A DNA stretch of 64,000 nucleotides from Streptosporangiaceae bacterium (GTDB lineage Bacteria > Actinomycetota > Actinomycetes > Streptosporangiales > Streptosporangiaceae): positions 44,221-108,220 of the forward strand of contig JASHOE010000046.1 in the NCBI GenBank assembly GCA_030041275.1. The letters run 5' to 3'. Below are positions 16,110 through 24,161 of this stretch, in pieces. The notes below the pieces were generated by a model. That model was not told the DNA's origin. It made no database searches and was given only the letters and a program-made list of their open reading frames with translations. Positions within the stretch are counted from its first letter, which is position 1, and each line of letters starts with the position of its first letter. Both the position numbers and the translations under genes were made by a program.

Positions 16110-17873
16110 ATGACTGAGAGCAACGGAGATGGCGGCGTTTCCAGGCGCCGGTTGCTTGCTGGGGCTGGCGCGGCGGGAGCCGGGCTAGCGGCGGCATCGG
16201 CCGGGGTGCTGCCCGGCTTAGCCACATCGGCGCGGGCCGCTGCTTTAGCTCCCGCAGGCTCAGCTCACGGACTTCCGCCGGGTGCACCGGCCAACAGCAT
16301 GCTGTTCGGCCGGATTTTCCCGCAGTTTCCTCCGTTCGCGGCTGACACATCGGTCGTACGAGAGGCGCTACTCGAGGTCGGCGTGCAGGGCGGCATCATG
16401 GACGCCCAGGACGACCTGGCCGCCGGGCCGAAGGCGCTGATCGTTGACCCGACTGTCAACGGCAACCCGACTGCTACGAATCCCTACGGGACCAATCCCG
16501 ACAACCCGACGATGACGGCAGGCTCCACCTTCGTCGGGCAGTTCACCGACCACGACATCACGTTCGATCAGACGTCGCAGCTTGGCGTCACGACGAATCC
16601 GCTTACCTCGCCCAACACCCGCACTCCGGCGCTGGACCTGGACTCGGTGTTCGGCGGCGGGCCCGCGATCAGCCCGAACCTCTACGTGTCTAACCCGGAC
16701 GGCAGCGCCGGTCCAGCCCTCAAGATCGGCACGGGCGGAGTGCACGAGGACATCCCGCGCACGCCCAACGGCGACGGGACCTACACGGCGATACTGAGCG
16801 ACCCGCGCAACGACGAGAACCTGATGATCGCAGGTCTGCACTGCGCCCACATCTTGTTCTACAACCGGGTGCTCGGCGATCTGGGCAGCATGAACCTCAG
16901 CAGGTTTCCCTCCGCCCGCGGCGCAGACACCGCAGTCGGCTACCTCCAGTACCTGATCGCCCGCGAGGTGACGCTGTGGCACTACCAGTGGCTGCTGGTG
17001 AACGAGCACCTGCCGCAGATTGCCGGGCAGGCGGTGGTCAGCGACGTGCTCGCCCGCGGCAACAAGTTCTACCGGCCGCCGCCCGGCGACGCGTTCATGC
17101 CGATCGAGTTCGGCGCCGCGTGCTACCGGTTCGGCCACTCCATGGCGCGGCCGTCGTACCGGGCCAATTTCACCTCCGGCACGGGGGACAGTACCAACCC
17201 GGCGGCCGATCCTTTCTTTGGCCTGCTCTTCGATGCCACTGAGCCGAACTTCAACGGCCCGATCAATTACGACCGCGACGACCTGCTCGGCGGCTACCCC
17301 GCGCCCAACCGCTACATCGGCTGGCAGACCTTCTTCGATCTCGGAGACGGCCAGGTCAAGAACAACAAGAAGATCGACACGACGATCTCCTCGGTCATGT
17401 TCACCCTGCCGGTGCCGGCTATCGCCCCGCACACCCAGACCTCGCCCACCGTGCTGCCGCAGCGCAACCTGCTGCGTCAGCTCACCTGGAGCCTGCCCTC
17501 CGGCCAGTCCATCGCCGTCGCCATGGGCACCACCCCGCTGACCGCCACCGACCTGGCTGACATCGGCTCGGTGTATGCGCCGTTCGCCACCAGCACGCCG
17601 CTGTGGTACTACATCCTCGCCGAGGCCAAGCTGGCAACCGACGGCCTGACGCTCGGGCCGGTCGGTGGCCGGATCGTCGCCGAGACCCTCATCGGCCTGC
17701 TGCGCGCAGATCCCACCAGTTACCTGTCGGTCTACCCAAAGTTCACCCCCTTCCTCGGCACAGACCTGACCATGGGACCAACCCCTGACACCAGCATCAC
17801 CGGGAATCGCAGTTACACCCGCGCCAACTTCCTTTACTACGCAGGAGTCGTCCAGCCAGGCACCTACCGATAA
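16110..17873 (+). CDS. Tat-exported animal-type haem peroxidase family protein
   Basis: A 587-residue secreted protein. The N-terminus has a twin-arginine signal (VSRRRLLAGAGAAGAG) ending near ATSARAAA. The mature part has FVGQFTDHDITFD, the distal-His motif of animal-type haem peroxidases, DPRNDENLMIAGLHCAHILF with the distal Arg/Glu region, and LWHYQWLLVNEHLPQI for the proximal region. The family oxidises small substrates with hydrogen peroxide using haem; Tat export fits folding with cofactor in the cytoplasm. Start ATG 16110 follows AGGAGGGGAG. It converges on the SGNH hydrolase gene. The physiological substrate is unknown. Confidence 0.88.
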   Translation: MTESNGDGGVSRRRLLAGAGAAGAGLAAASAGVLPGLATSARAAALAPAGSAHGLPPGAPANSMLFGRIFPQFPPFAADTSVVREALLEVGVQGGIMDAQDDLAAGPKALIVDPTVNGNPTATNPYGTNPDNPTMTAGSTFVGQFTDHDITFDQTSQLGVTTNPLTSPNTRTPALDLDSVFGGGPAISPNLYVSNPDGSAGPALKIGTGGVHEDIPRTPNGDGTYTAILSDPRNDENLMIAGLHCAHILFYNRVLGDLGSMNLSRFPSARGADTAVGYLQYLIAREVTLWHYQWLLVNEHLPQIAGQAVVSDVLARGNKFYRPPPGDAFMPIEFGAACYRFGHSMARPSYRANFTSGTGDSTNPAADPFFGLLFDATEPNFNGPINYDRDDLLGGYPAPNRYIGWQTFFDLGDGQVKNNKKIDTTISSVMFTLPVPAIAPHTQTSPTVLPQRNLLRQLTWSLPSGQSIAVAMGTTPLTATDLADIGSVYAPFATSTPLWYYILAEAKLATDGLTLGPVGGRIVAETLIGLLRADPTSYLSVYPKFTPFLGTDLTMGPTPDTSITGNRSYTRANFLYYAGVVQPGTYR

Positions 17874-17948
17874 CGCTCACGCTGCCCGCGCTTGCGCAAC
17901 CGAGCATTAGAGCCGAAGTCGCCCACTCTGGCGCGTCCGACTCGCTCT

Positions 17949-18785
17949 CTAGCTGACTACGGCCGTTTTGCTGTGTCCGTCGGCCGGAAAAGCGAGCGCG
18001 AGCGCGTGCGCGATGGCGGCAGCACGGATGGCGTAACCGGCGGAGGTGTAGTGAATGCCGTCGGAGAGGTGCCAGCCCGGTTGAACCATGCCCGCCCAGT
18101 TGAAGATCCGCATGTTCGGGTAGTGCGCGCTGGCCTGGACCAGCGCGCTGTTCCACTGCTGCATGTTGGACTCGGCCCAGGGCCCGCTGGTCAGGTCGGT
18201 CTGGGTATTCACCCACAGGACCGGCTCGCCGTGCACCGCCGCCATCATCTCGGCAATTCTCGTCTGCATGCCCACATTCGAGCCGACATCGATGTTTGCG
18301 GCATCGTTGGTGCCCAGCGCGATTACCCAGCAGCCCCGGTACCCCGCGCTGTACCAGCCGGTGGCGACGAGGTAACCGTTCTGCTGGCCGGGAAGCTCCT
18401 CGACGATGGAGCGGCCCCCGGAAGCGTCGATCTGCACGTGCCGGACACCCACGTCTCGGTACTGCGCGGCCAGCCGCTGTGCTGCGTCGGGCAGCGACGC
18501 CGGGGAGACCATGCCTACGGACGTGGAGTCGCCGATGTGGGCGACCGATGTGCAGGAGGTTCGCAGGCCCGCCGCTGACAGGGCCGCCGGGGAACGAGAC
18601 GTCTTCAGTCGAGCGGGCGTGGTGGCAGCAGCCGTGGCCTTGGGCCCGGCGAACAAACCGCCGAAAGCCGCACCGGCGAAGCCGAGGATCAGGGCCGCGA
18701 CGACAACGGCTGCGAATGCGCCAGCGCGGTGCCGGGACAGCAGGCCGTTCCGTGTCTGGCTGGGGTCGGCACCTCGCCTGCGCAT
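17949..18785 (-). CDS. Secreted or membrane-anchored SGNH/GDSL hydrolase
   Basis: A 278-residue protein with an N-terminal membrane segment (FAAVVVAALILGFAGAAFGG, about residues 23-44) acting as anchor or signal. The SGNH fold is shown by VAHIGDSTSVGM with nucleophile Ser, an Asn-containing GTNDAAN block and DGIHYTSAGY with the catalytic Asp and His. This arrangement is common in actinobacterial cell-envelope esterases and acyltransferase-associated SGNH proteins. ATG 18785 is the start; the frame is open further upstream. It diverges from the alpha/beta hydrolase gene at 18935 across 149 bases. Confidence 0.85.
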   Translation of the reverse strand: MRRRGADPSQTRNGLLSRHRAGAFAAVVVAALILGFAGAAFGGLFAGPKATAAATTPARLKTSRSPAALSAAGLRTSCTSVAHIGDSTSVGMVSPASLPDAAQRLAAQYRDVGVRHVQIDASGGRSIVEELPGQQNGYLVATGWYSAGYRGCWVIALGTNDAANIDVGSNVGMQTRIAEMMAAVHGEPVLWVNTQTDLTSGPWAESNMQQWNSALVQASAHYPNMRIFNWAGMVQPGWHLSDGIHYTSAGYAIRAAAIAHALALAFPADGHSKTAVVS

Positions 18786-18934
18786 CGAGACTCCGTTCTC
18801 TGTCCCTCAGCTCAACGCCTCGTTCTTGACGGCCGATTCCTGTGAGATGTCTGCTGCGCACTGATTGTGATGCTCGTCACGGCAACGCAGGCCGGGTTAG
18901 CCTCGGTCAGGCGCAGACGGACCAGGAGGCGTGA

Positions 18935-19780
18935 ATGACAGCGGGCTTTACTTCCAAGAACGTCGGCATCGACGGGCTTACGTTCCACTACGCCGACTGG
19001 GGTGGCAGTGGGGCACCGCTCGTGATGTTGCACGGGCTGTCTGGTCACGCCCGCACCTGGGACCACACAGCCGCGGCCCTGAGCGGCCGGTATCACGTGC
19101 TTGCCCTTGATCAGCGCGGCCACGGTGATACCGACTGGGCGCCTCAGTACGGCCTCCGGCCGATGGCCAAAGATCTTCTGGGCTTCCTGGACGCTCTGGA
19201 CCTAGGCGAAGTGACGCTGATGGGGCTGTCCATGGGCGGGCTGGTCTCCTTCGTCTTCGCCGCGGCTCACTCCGACCGCGTCACCCGAATGGTGATCATG
19301 GACATCGGCCCGGAGATCGCTCCCGCGGGGTCTGCGAACGTTGCCAGCAGCCTGGCCGCCAAAGACGTCTTCAGCTCAGTGGAGGAGGCATTCGCGCAGG
19401 CGCGGGCGGCCAACCCGCGACCGACGGACGCGACGCTCCGCCACCGGGTGACGCATAATCTGCGTCCGCTCTCAGACGGCACGCTCACGTTCAAATATGA
19501 CAAGGACCTCCGGCGCAACCCCAGGGCGCTGTTCGACCACACGCCCGATGAATTGTGGGCAGCCTGGCGGGCCGTGAGCTGTCCGGTGCTGCTCGTGCGC
19601 GGCGCTGATAGCGATGTTCTCGCCGCCGACACCGCGCAGCGGATGCTGGCGGAGAACCCGAACGTGAGCTTCGCCAGCATCCCGGACTGCGGCCACAGCA
19701 TCACGCTCGATCGTCCGGACGGGCTGCTGGAGGTGGTCACTCCCTGGCTAGCCGCCACCGCGGCCGGACAGCCGGCCTGA
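18935..19780 (+). CDS. Alpha/beta hydrolase
   Basis: A 281-residue hydrolase of normal length. Oxyanion-hole motif VMLHGLSGHARTWD, nucleophile elbow MGLSMGGL with Ser, late acid in VRGADSDVL and catalytic His in DCGHSITLD are all present. The family covers esterases, epoxide hydrolases, lactonases and haloperoxidase-like enzymes, and the substrate is not evident. The start ATG 18935 is preceded by CAGGAGG. No obvious operon partner follows. Confidence 0.88.
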   Translation: MTAGFTSKNVGIDGLTFHYADWGGSGAPLVMLHGLSGHARTWDHTAAALSGRYHVLALDQRGHGDTDWAPQYGLRPMAKDLLGFLDALDLGEVTLMGLSMGGLVSFVFAAAHSDRVTRMVIMDIGPEIAPAGSANVASSLAAKDVFSSVEEAFAQARAANPRPTDATLRHRVTHNLRPLSDGTLTFKYDKDLRRNPRALFDHTPDELWAAWRAVSCPVLLVRGADSDVLAADTAQRMLAENPNVSFASIPDCGHSITLDRPDGLLEVVTPWLAATAAGQPA

Positions 19781-19891
19781 GATCTACCTTTACGGCGGGA
19801 ACGACGGTAGATCGGGTTCGAGTAGCTTGACCTGTTCGCGGGTCGCGAAACCCCCGTGCTCAAGTGCAGGTCGCTGGTGGACAATTCAAAC

Positions 19892-20122
19892 ATGGACCAG
19901 GGACGCCGCAATCTGGTGTGGACCGTGCTCACCGCTGCGGCCCGATGGACCAGGAACCAGTCCTGGCTCCGGAGGCAGCGGCCGCCCGCAGACCTCGCTG
20001 GTGTCCGCGAACCCCGCCGCCCGAAGCCCACCCTTCCGGCAGCGGCGGTCGCGCTTGCTGAGCCGCGGACAGAAGCGCGCCGAAGGATCAGGCTGACCAA
20101 CCTGCGCGACCACCGGCGCTGA
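19892..20122 (+). CDS. Doubtful small basic protein (76 residues)
   Basis: An open frame from ATG 19892 encoding a very Arg-rich, Pro-containing peptide (MDQGRRNLVWTVLTAAARW at the start). The frame extends upstream to 19856. No good ribosome site, no recognised domain and no conserved context; high-GC DNA often gives such chance frames. Listed only because the surrounding 500 bases have no better gene. Confidence 0.2.
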   Translation: MDQGRRNLVWTVLTAAARWTRNQSWLRRQRPPADLAGVREPRRPKPTLPAAAVALAEPRTEARRRIRLTNLRDHRR

Positions 20123-20166
20123 TCGATGACAGATCACGCGCGCGGCCGGTGGTGCGTGCCCCCAGA

Positions 20167-20178
20167 AAGTGGTATTAG
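20167..20178 (+). promoter_or_regulatory. Shared 12-base element upstream of the ECF sigma operon
   Basis: AAGTGGTATTAG, 110 bases before the sigma ATG. The identical 12 bases occur on the same strand 67 bases before the S8 peptidase start (24084-24095). A promoter or activator site recognised by the sigma factor itself is inferred. Confidence 0.5.
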
Positions 20179-20287
20179 GAGCGTCACCTGCTCCTCCGTC
20201 TGAGTGATGGCGCTCAGTTGCGCGGTTGACAACATCGGTCGACGCGAGGTACACGCAGGGCGAGAGCCATAACCGGGAGAACAGGCA

Positions 20288-20890
20288 ATGCGCGACGACC
20301 CAACGGTCGTGTCGCTGGTCGCCAGGGCCGCCAGCGGCGAACAGGCGGCGTGGGACGAGATTGTCGAGCGGTACGCACCGCTGGTGTGGGCGATCTGCCT
20401 GCGTCACCAGCTCGACCGCCAGAGCATCGACGACATTGGCCAGGGCGTCTGGCTGCTCCTGGTCGAGAACATCGGCCGGCTCCGCGAGCCTGCGGCGCTG
20501 CCGGGCTGGATTGCGACAACGACCCGCCGCGAGTGCCTGCGCGCGATTCGGCCAGGCGGTCGGCACGGGACGGAAGTTCCGACGCCCTTTGACGAGCAGC
20601 TACCTGCCGGGTCGGCAGAGATAGAGCACGAGATCATCGAGGCTGAACTGCATGCTGCACTCCGCACCGCGTTCGCCGAATTGCCGGCCGGCTGCCGGGA
20701 GCTGCTGTCCATGCTGCTCGGTGACCCGGCGCCGGGCTACGCGAGCATCAGCGCGACGTTAGGAATACCGGTGGGCAGCATCGGGCCGACGAGAGCCCGC
20801 TGCCTGGCCAAGCTTCGCCGGTCTCGGCACCTGGCAGGAGTTCTGGCTGGTCAGGATGAGACTGCTCGGGTCGGCGAGGCCGGGAGGTGA
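20288..20890 (+). CDS. ECF-type RNA polymerase sigma factor
   Basis: A 200-residue sigma factor. Region 2 runs from about residue 10 to 85 (AAWDEIVERYAPLVWAIC, DDIGQGVWLLLVENIGRLR, LPGWIATTTRRECLRAIR) and region 4 from about 125 to 180 (LRTAFAELPAGCRELLSMLL, YASISATLGIPVGSIGPTRA, CLAKLRR). There is no anti-sigma gene with the usual zinc or TM motifs; instead the next gene overlaps by four bases and encodes a small beta-rich protein. ATG 20288 follows GGGAGAA. Context with CHAT and subtilase genes suggests that it controls this module, possibly through AAGTGGTATTAG upstream. Confidence 0.87.
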   Translation: MRDDPTVVSLVARAASGEQAAWDEIVERYAPLVWAICLRHQLDRQSIDDIGQGVWLLLVENIGRLREPAALPGWIATTTRRECLRAIRPGGRHGTEVPTPFDEQLPAGSAEIEHEIIEAELHAALRTAFAELPAGCRELLSMLLGDPAPGYASISATLGIPVGSIGPTRARCLAKLRRSRHLAGVLAGQDETARVGEAGR

Positions 20891-20895
20891 CCGGG

Positions 20896-21351
20896 TTGTC
20901 CGCAAACTGGGACGACGAGGAGCTGCTAGCCGCGTTGCGAGACGCACTGCGGTCGCGGGAGACGGTGCCAGCGGACTTCGTTGAGGCCGGGAAGGGTGCC
21001 TTCGCCTGGCACAACATAGACGCCGAGCTCGCCGAGCTGACCTACGACTCGCTGCTGAGTACCGAGGACGCACTGGCCACGCGGTCCGAGGCGGCGTCGA
21101 TCCGGGCGCTGACGTTCACCTCGGCGCACGTGACGATGGAGCTGGAGATCGTCGGCGAGACCCTGCTGGGCCAGGTCGTTCCTGCACAGTCAGCAACGGT
21201 CACGGTGCAGCTGGATGATGGCGGCGGACAAGCGCTCGAGGCGGATGTGATCGGGCGGTTTTCGGTGCAGCCGGTACCGTCCGGACCGTTCCGGCTTCGC
21301 TGCCGCACGACGGATGGTACCGAAGCACTGACCGGCTGGATCATGCTCTAG
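20896..21351 (+). CDS. Small partner protein of the sigma/CHAT/S8 module (helical N-terminus, beta-sandwich-like C-terminus)
   Basis: About 151 residues, family not named. The N-terminal 60 residues are helical and acidic (WDDEELLAALRDALRSRE, WHNIDAELAELTYDS), a layout reminiscent of anti-sigma-like or adaptor segments. The C-terminal 75 residues are predicted beta strands with a transthyretin/carboxypeptidase-regulatory-like pattern (ALEADVIGRFSVQPVPSGPF, RLRCRTTDG). GTG 20887 overlaps the sigma TGA (GTGA), but GGGAGGTGA there would be its own ribosome site, so TTG 20896 is preferred. Tight coupling to the sigma gene suggests that the protein regulates sigma activity; that is inference. No membrane segment is seen. 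Confidence 0.75.
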   Translation: MSANWDDEELLAALRDALRSRETVPADFVEAGKGAFAWHNIDAELAELTYDSLLSTEDALATRSEAASIRALTFTSAHVTMELEIVGETLLGQVVPAQSATVTVQLDDGGGQALEADVIGRFSVQPVPSGPFRLRCRTTDGTEALTGWIML

Positions 21352-21394
21352 GGCGGCCGGCCTCTGGCTAGCCGGATGACCCACTTCACCGGGA

Positions 21395-24028
21395 TCAGCA
21401 GGTGCCGTACGCAAGGAGAGAGACAGCCGCGGCGCGGCGGACCGGGTCACCCGACGTCTCCTGACGGACGTGGCGCAGCGACACGGCGAGGCTGCATTCG
21501 GCGCGAAGATGTCGATGCAGCGCGACCATCACCGGCACGGCAGCTTGGTCGTTGAGCGGAACGATGCTGGCAACGACACCGGCGGTGCCCAGCGGCAGCA
21601 GGCTGGCGACAAGCCCGAGCAGTTCATCCGCACCAGTCGGGGCGAGCCTGCCAGAATCGCAGCTCGGGAGGACCAGCCAGTACGGAGCTTGGCCCAACTG
21701 CTCGAAGTCGTACACCGTCAGGGGACCGTCGTGCATGCGCAGCGCTGAAAACAGCGGGCTGTCGGCGCGGAAGATGCCGTGCGCGGCAACGTGGCCGAGC
21801 CAGGCGCCATCCAGTTCCGACAGCAGCCGCGCGGCTGTGGCCTCGGGGCCAGACAGGACGGTCGCGTCGGCATGCAGGTTCGCTGCCAGCGGTACCTCGG
21901 CGCCGTCCGTCGCCAGACCCGGACCCCGGGCGAGTACGACGTGGCGTACAGTCGGCGGTCGCAGGGACTCGGCCCGCAACCAGGCGGTGGCTGAAGGGGC
22001 GACGCTGAACACCCGGTCGCCGAGTATCGGCAGCAGGGCCCAGGGGATCCCGTGCAGGCGGCCCGGCGGGACCACGACCGCCGGACCGTCGTGCAGCGCG
22101 GCTGCGGCCGGCCCAAGAGCAGCCTGCTGGAGCTCGACACCGACTGCGTTGAGAACAGCCCATGCGCTGTCCGGGTCGTCGCTATCGCGGTTCCTCGCCA
22201 GCCGCCGCAGCGCAAACCGCGCGAAGTCAGCGGCCCGGCTGACGTCTGCGGTGCGACCCGCCGGGAATTGCCGAACCCGTCCATTCGTCGCGATGAGCAC
22301 GTGCAGGGCGCCGTCGACGTCGACGATCTCCACGAGCTGCACGCCGCCGAGCGTGGCGAGCAATCGCGCGACGTCAAGTACCTGGTGAGTCGAAATCGGC
22401 GTTCCCTTTGCTTGCAGTGACCGCGCGCGGATCGCCTTTTCCAACCGCAGCTGCTCACGTTCGAGCGCGGAGGTTGGGCCGCCGTCCCGGCGCGCGTCTG
22501 CCAGCCGGCTGGTTGCCTGCCGAAGCATGGCCAGGTCGGTCGCAAACCCGGTGCCCGGAGCGAGTCGAACCGGCGGGACGGCAAGCGCGGTCGACCGCCA
22601 CCGCTCGCTCCAGGCGAGCAGGTTCCGGGGCCGACGCTGCTGAGCCGCATGACGCTGTGCGAGCGCGGCCAGCTCTGCGCCTTGAGCGGTGGAACGAGCG
22701 CGAAGCTCGGTCGCACCCAGTGTGAGCCTGTGTTCGTCAAGTACTGCCAGGCCGCGACGGCAGGCCATCAGCATGCGCGCGCTATCAGTCGCCGCCTCAG
22801 CGGCCAACGCCTCGCTCAGCCAGCCGCTAATCCGGTTAGTCGCCAGGCCGCGGTTCTTGCTTCGCGCCGCCACGGACAGGTGCGCAGTTGCCTCATCGCG
22901 CCGACTCAGCTCCAAGGCAATTCGTCCAGCCACCAAGTGCGCCTGGGTGGCTTCGCGAGATCCGAGCTCCTCGAGCTGACCGGCGGCTCGGTTTGCCGCG
23001 GTCAGCATCTGGGGGGTCAGCGGTCCTTGCGCATAGCTGGCTTGCACAACGGCCAGGTCGGCGTGTGCCGCAAACCAATCTCGCTGCTGGAGCCGGAAGA
23101 GCCGCAGCGCAGCTTGGGCATTCTGTATCGCGGCCTGGGGGCGGTCGGCGGCCAGCGCGCAGTTAGCAGTAGTCAGCAACAGCTCGGCTTTCAAGCTTGC
23201 CGGGCCGCGTGCCCGCTCGATGTCAGCTAAGGCTGCTTCGGCCTCGGTCAGTGCCTCACTGCTGAGCCCTGCGGCCAGCAGCACATTGCAGCGGTCCCGA
23301 CTGAGCTCCGGGGTAGGGACATTCAGCGGACGATATCGAGAGGCTGCGTCGTCGATCAACCGCAGCGCGCCCGGAAGGTCTCCTGACTGGAAAGCAGCCC
23401 ACGCCCGGCTGACCAGCGCAAGATTCGACTCCAGCTCCTGGTTGGTCTGTGAGTACAGCTGCTCGGCCACCACGAAGTCAGCGTCCGCCCGTGCTGGACG
23501 GCCTAGGTCCAGGTAGATGAGTCCGCGGGCGCTGAGAGCGCGCGCCGTCCAGGCCAAGTCCCCGTCACGCTGCAGCAAGCTGACGGCACGGCGCAAGTCC
23601 TCAAGGGCGGGCTGGTACCGGCCGAGGACCCAGAGGACGCCGCCGCGGCGGTGCAGCATGCGACCCAGTTGGGCGCCCGCTGACGCGGAGGCCACGGCAT
23701 CATCCAGTGCGGCTAGTCCCGCGACCGTCCGGTTGGCGTGCACTAGCGCGACGCCGAGCGAGGCGAGCACATCGGCCTCGCGATCGGCCGATACGGCCTG
23801 CCTGGCCGAGCGGAGCGCCCTGCGTAGTTCGGCGAGCGCAGCCCGAACGTCCCCGGTGTCGCGCAGCACGATTCCGGCCGTCTGATGCGCGACAGACGCC
23901 ATGAGCGGACCGGGTCGGTTGGCAAGAATCTCCCGTGCCTGTGCCATCGCGTCGTGCGGCCGAGATACGGCCAGCTTCAACAGGTCATCCGCATCGCGCT
24001 GATCTGGCACGAAGGCGCCGCCACTCAC
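21395..24028 (-). CDS. CHAT-domain caspase-like protein with N-terminal TPR repeats
   Basis: An 877-residue protein. The first about 450 residues are tandem helical TPR-type repeats (for example RDTGDVRAALAELRRALRSA, GRYQPALEDLRRAVSLLQRD, LDLGRPARADADFVVAEQLY). The C-terminal about 270 residues form a CHAT domain (caspase HetF associated with TPRs) with the catalytic pair intact: His750 in HVAAHGIF and Cys790 in LPSCDSGR. CHAT proteins are cysteine peptidases of the caspase/separase clan, several of which act in bacterial conflict or cell-death pathways. It is transcribed toward the sigma operon and diverges from the S8 peptidase gene over 133 bases. The target is unknown; cleavage or activation of the neighbouring subtilase is only a hypothesis. 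Confidence 0.88.
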   Translation of the reverse strand: MSGGAFVPDQRDADDLLKLAVSRPHDAMAQAREILANRPGPLMASVAHQTAGIVLRDTGDVRAALAELRRALRSARQAVSADREADVLASLGVALVHANRTVAGLAALDDAVASASAGAQLGRMLHRRGGVLWVLGRYQPALEDLRRAVSLLQRDGDLAWTARALSARGLIYLDLGRPARADADFVVAEQLYSQTNQELESNLALVSRAWAAFQSGDLPGALRLIDDAASRYRPLNVPTPELSRDRCNVLLAAGLSSEALTEAEAALADIERARGPASLKAELLLTTANCALAADRPQAAIQNAQAALRLFRLQQRDWFAAHADLAVVQASYAQGPLTPQMLTAANRAAGQLEELGSREATQAHLVAGRIALELSRRDEATAHLSVAARSKNRGLATNRISGWLSEALAAEAATDSARMLMACRRGLAVLDEHRLTLGATELRARSTAQGAELAALAQRHAAQQRRPRNLLAWSERWRSTALAVPPVRLAPGTGFATDLAMLRQATSRLADARRDGGPTSALEREQLRLEKAIRARSLQAKGTPISTHQVLDVARLLATLGGVQLVEIVDVDGALHVLIATNGRVRQFPAGRTADVSRAADFARFALRRLARNRDSDDPDSAWAVLNAVGVELQQAALGPAAAALHDGPAVVVPPGRLHGIPWALLPILGDRVFSVAPSATAWLRAESLRPPTVRHVVLARGPGLATDGAEVPLAANLHADATVLSGPEATAARLLSELDGAWLGHVAAHGIFRADSPLFSALRMHDGPLTVYDFEQLGQAPYWLVLPSCDSGRLAPTGADELLGLVASLLPLGTAGVVASIVPLNDQAAVPVMVALHRHLRAECSLAVSLRHVRQETSGDPVRRAAAVSLLAYGTC

Positions 24029-24083
24029 GGCCAGAGTTTAGATCGAAATTCGAGGCGCCCAAATGCACGTCTCGGTCTGCGGC

Positions 24084-24095
24084 AAGTGGTATTAG
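24084..24095 (+). promoter_or_regulatory. Shared 12-base element upstream of the S8 peptidase
   Basis: AAGTGGTATTAG on the + strand in the CHAT/S8 divergent region, 67 bases before the chosen ATG; identical to 20167-20178. Its complement is not found upstream of the CHAT gene, so it belongs to the peptidase. Confidence 0.5.
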
Positions 24096-24161
24096 ACCCG
24101 TGGGCGACCACTCCGTATGCACCAGAGCACCATTACCTACTGAACTCACGTGGAGTACAGC

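Larger units (their letters stand above)
19781..20287. other. 507-base interval upstream of the sigma/CHAT module
   Basis: Between the hydrolase and the ECF sigma gene. It contains one doubtful small ORF (19892-20122) and, closer to the sigma gene, the 12-base element AAGTGGTATTAG (20167-20178) that recurs upstream of the subtilase gene. A ribosome site GGGAGAA precedes the sigma ATG. No RNA gene or repeat was recognised. Confidence 0.5.

Noticed and set aside
16368..17432. Minus-strand frame under the haem peroxidase gene
   Set aside because: Antisense to the conserved peroxidase motifs; composition is Arg/Val/Gly only.
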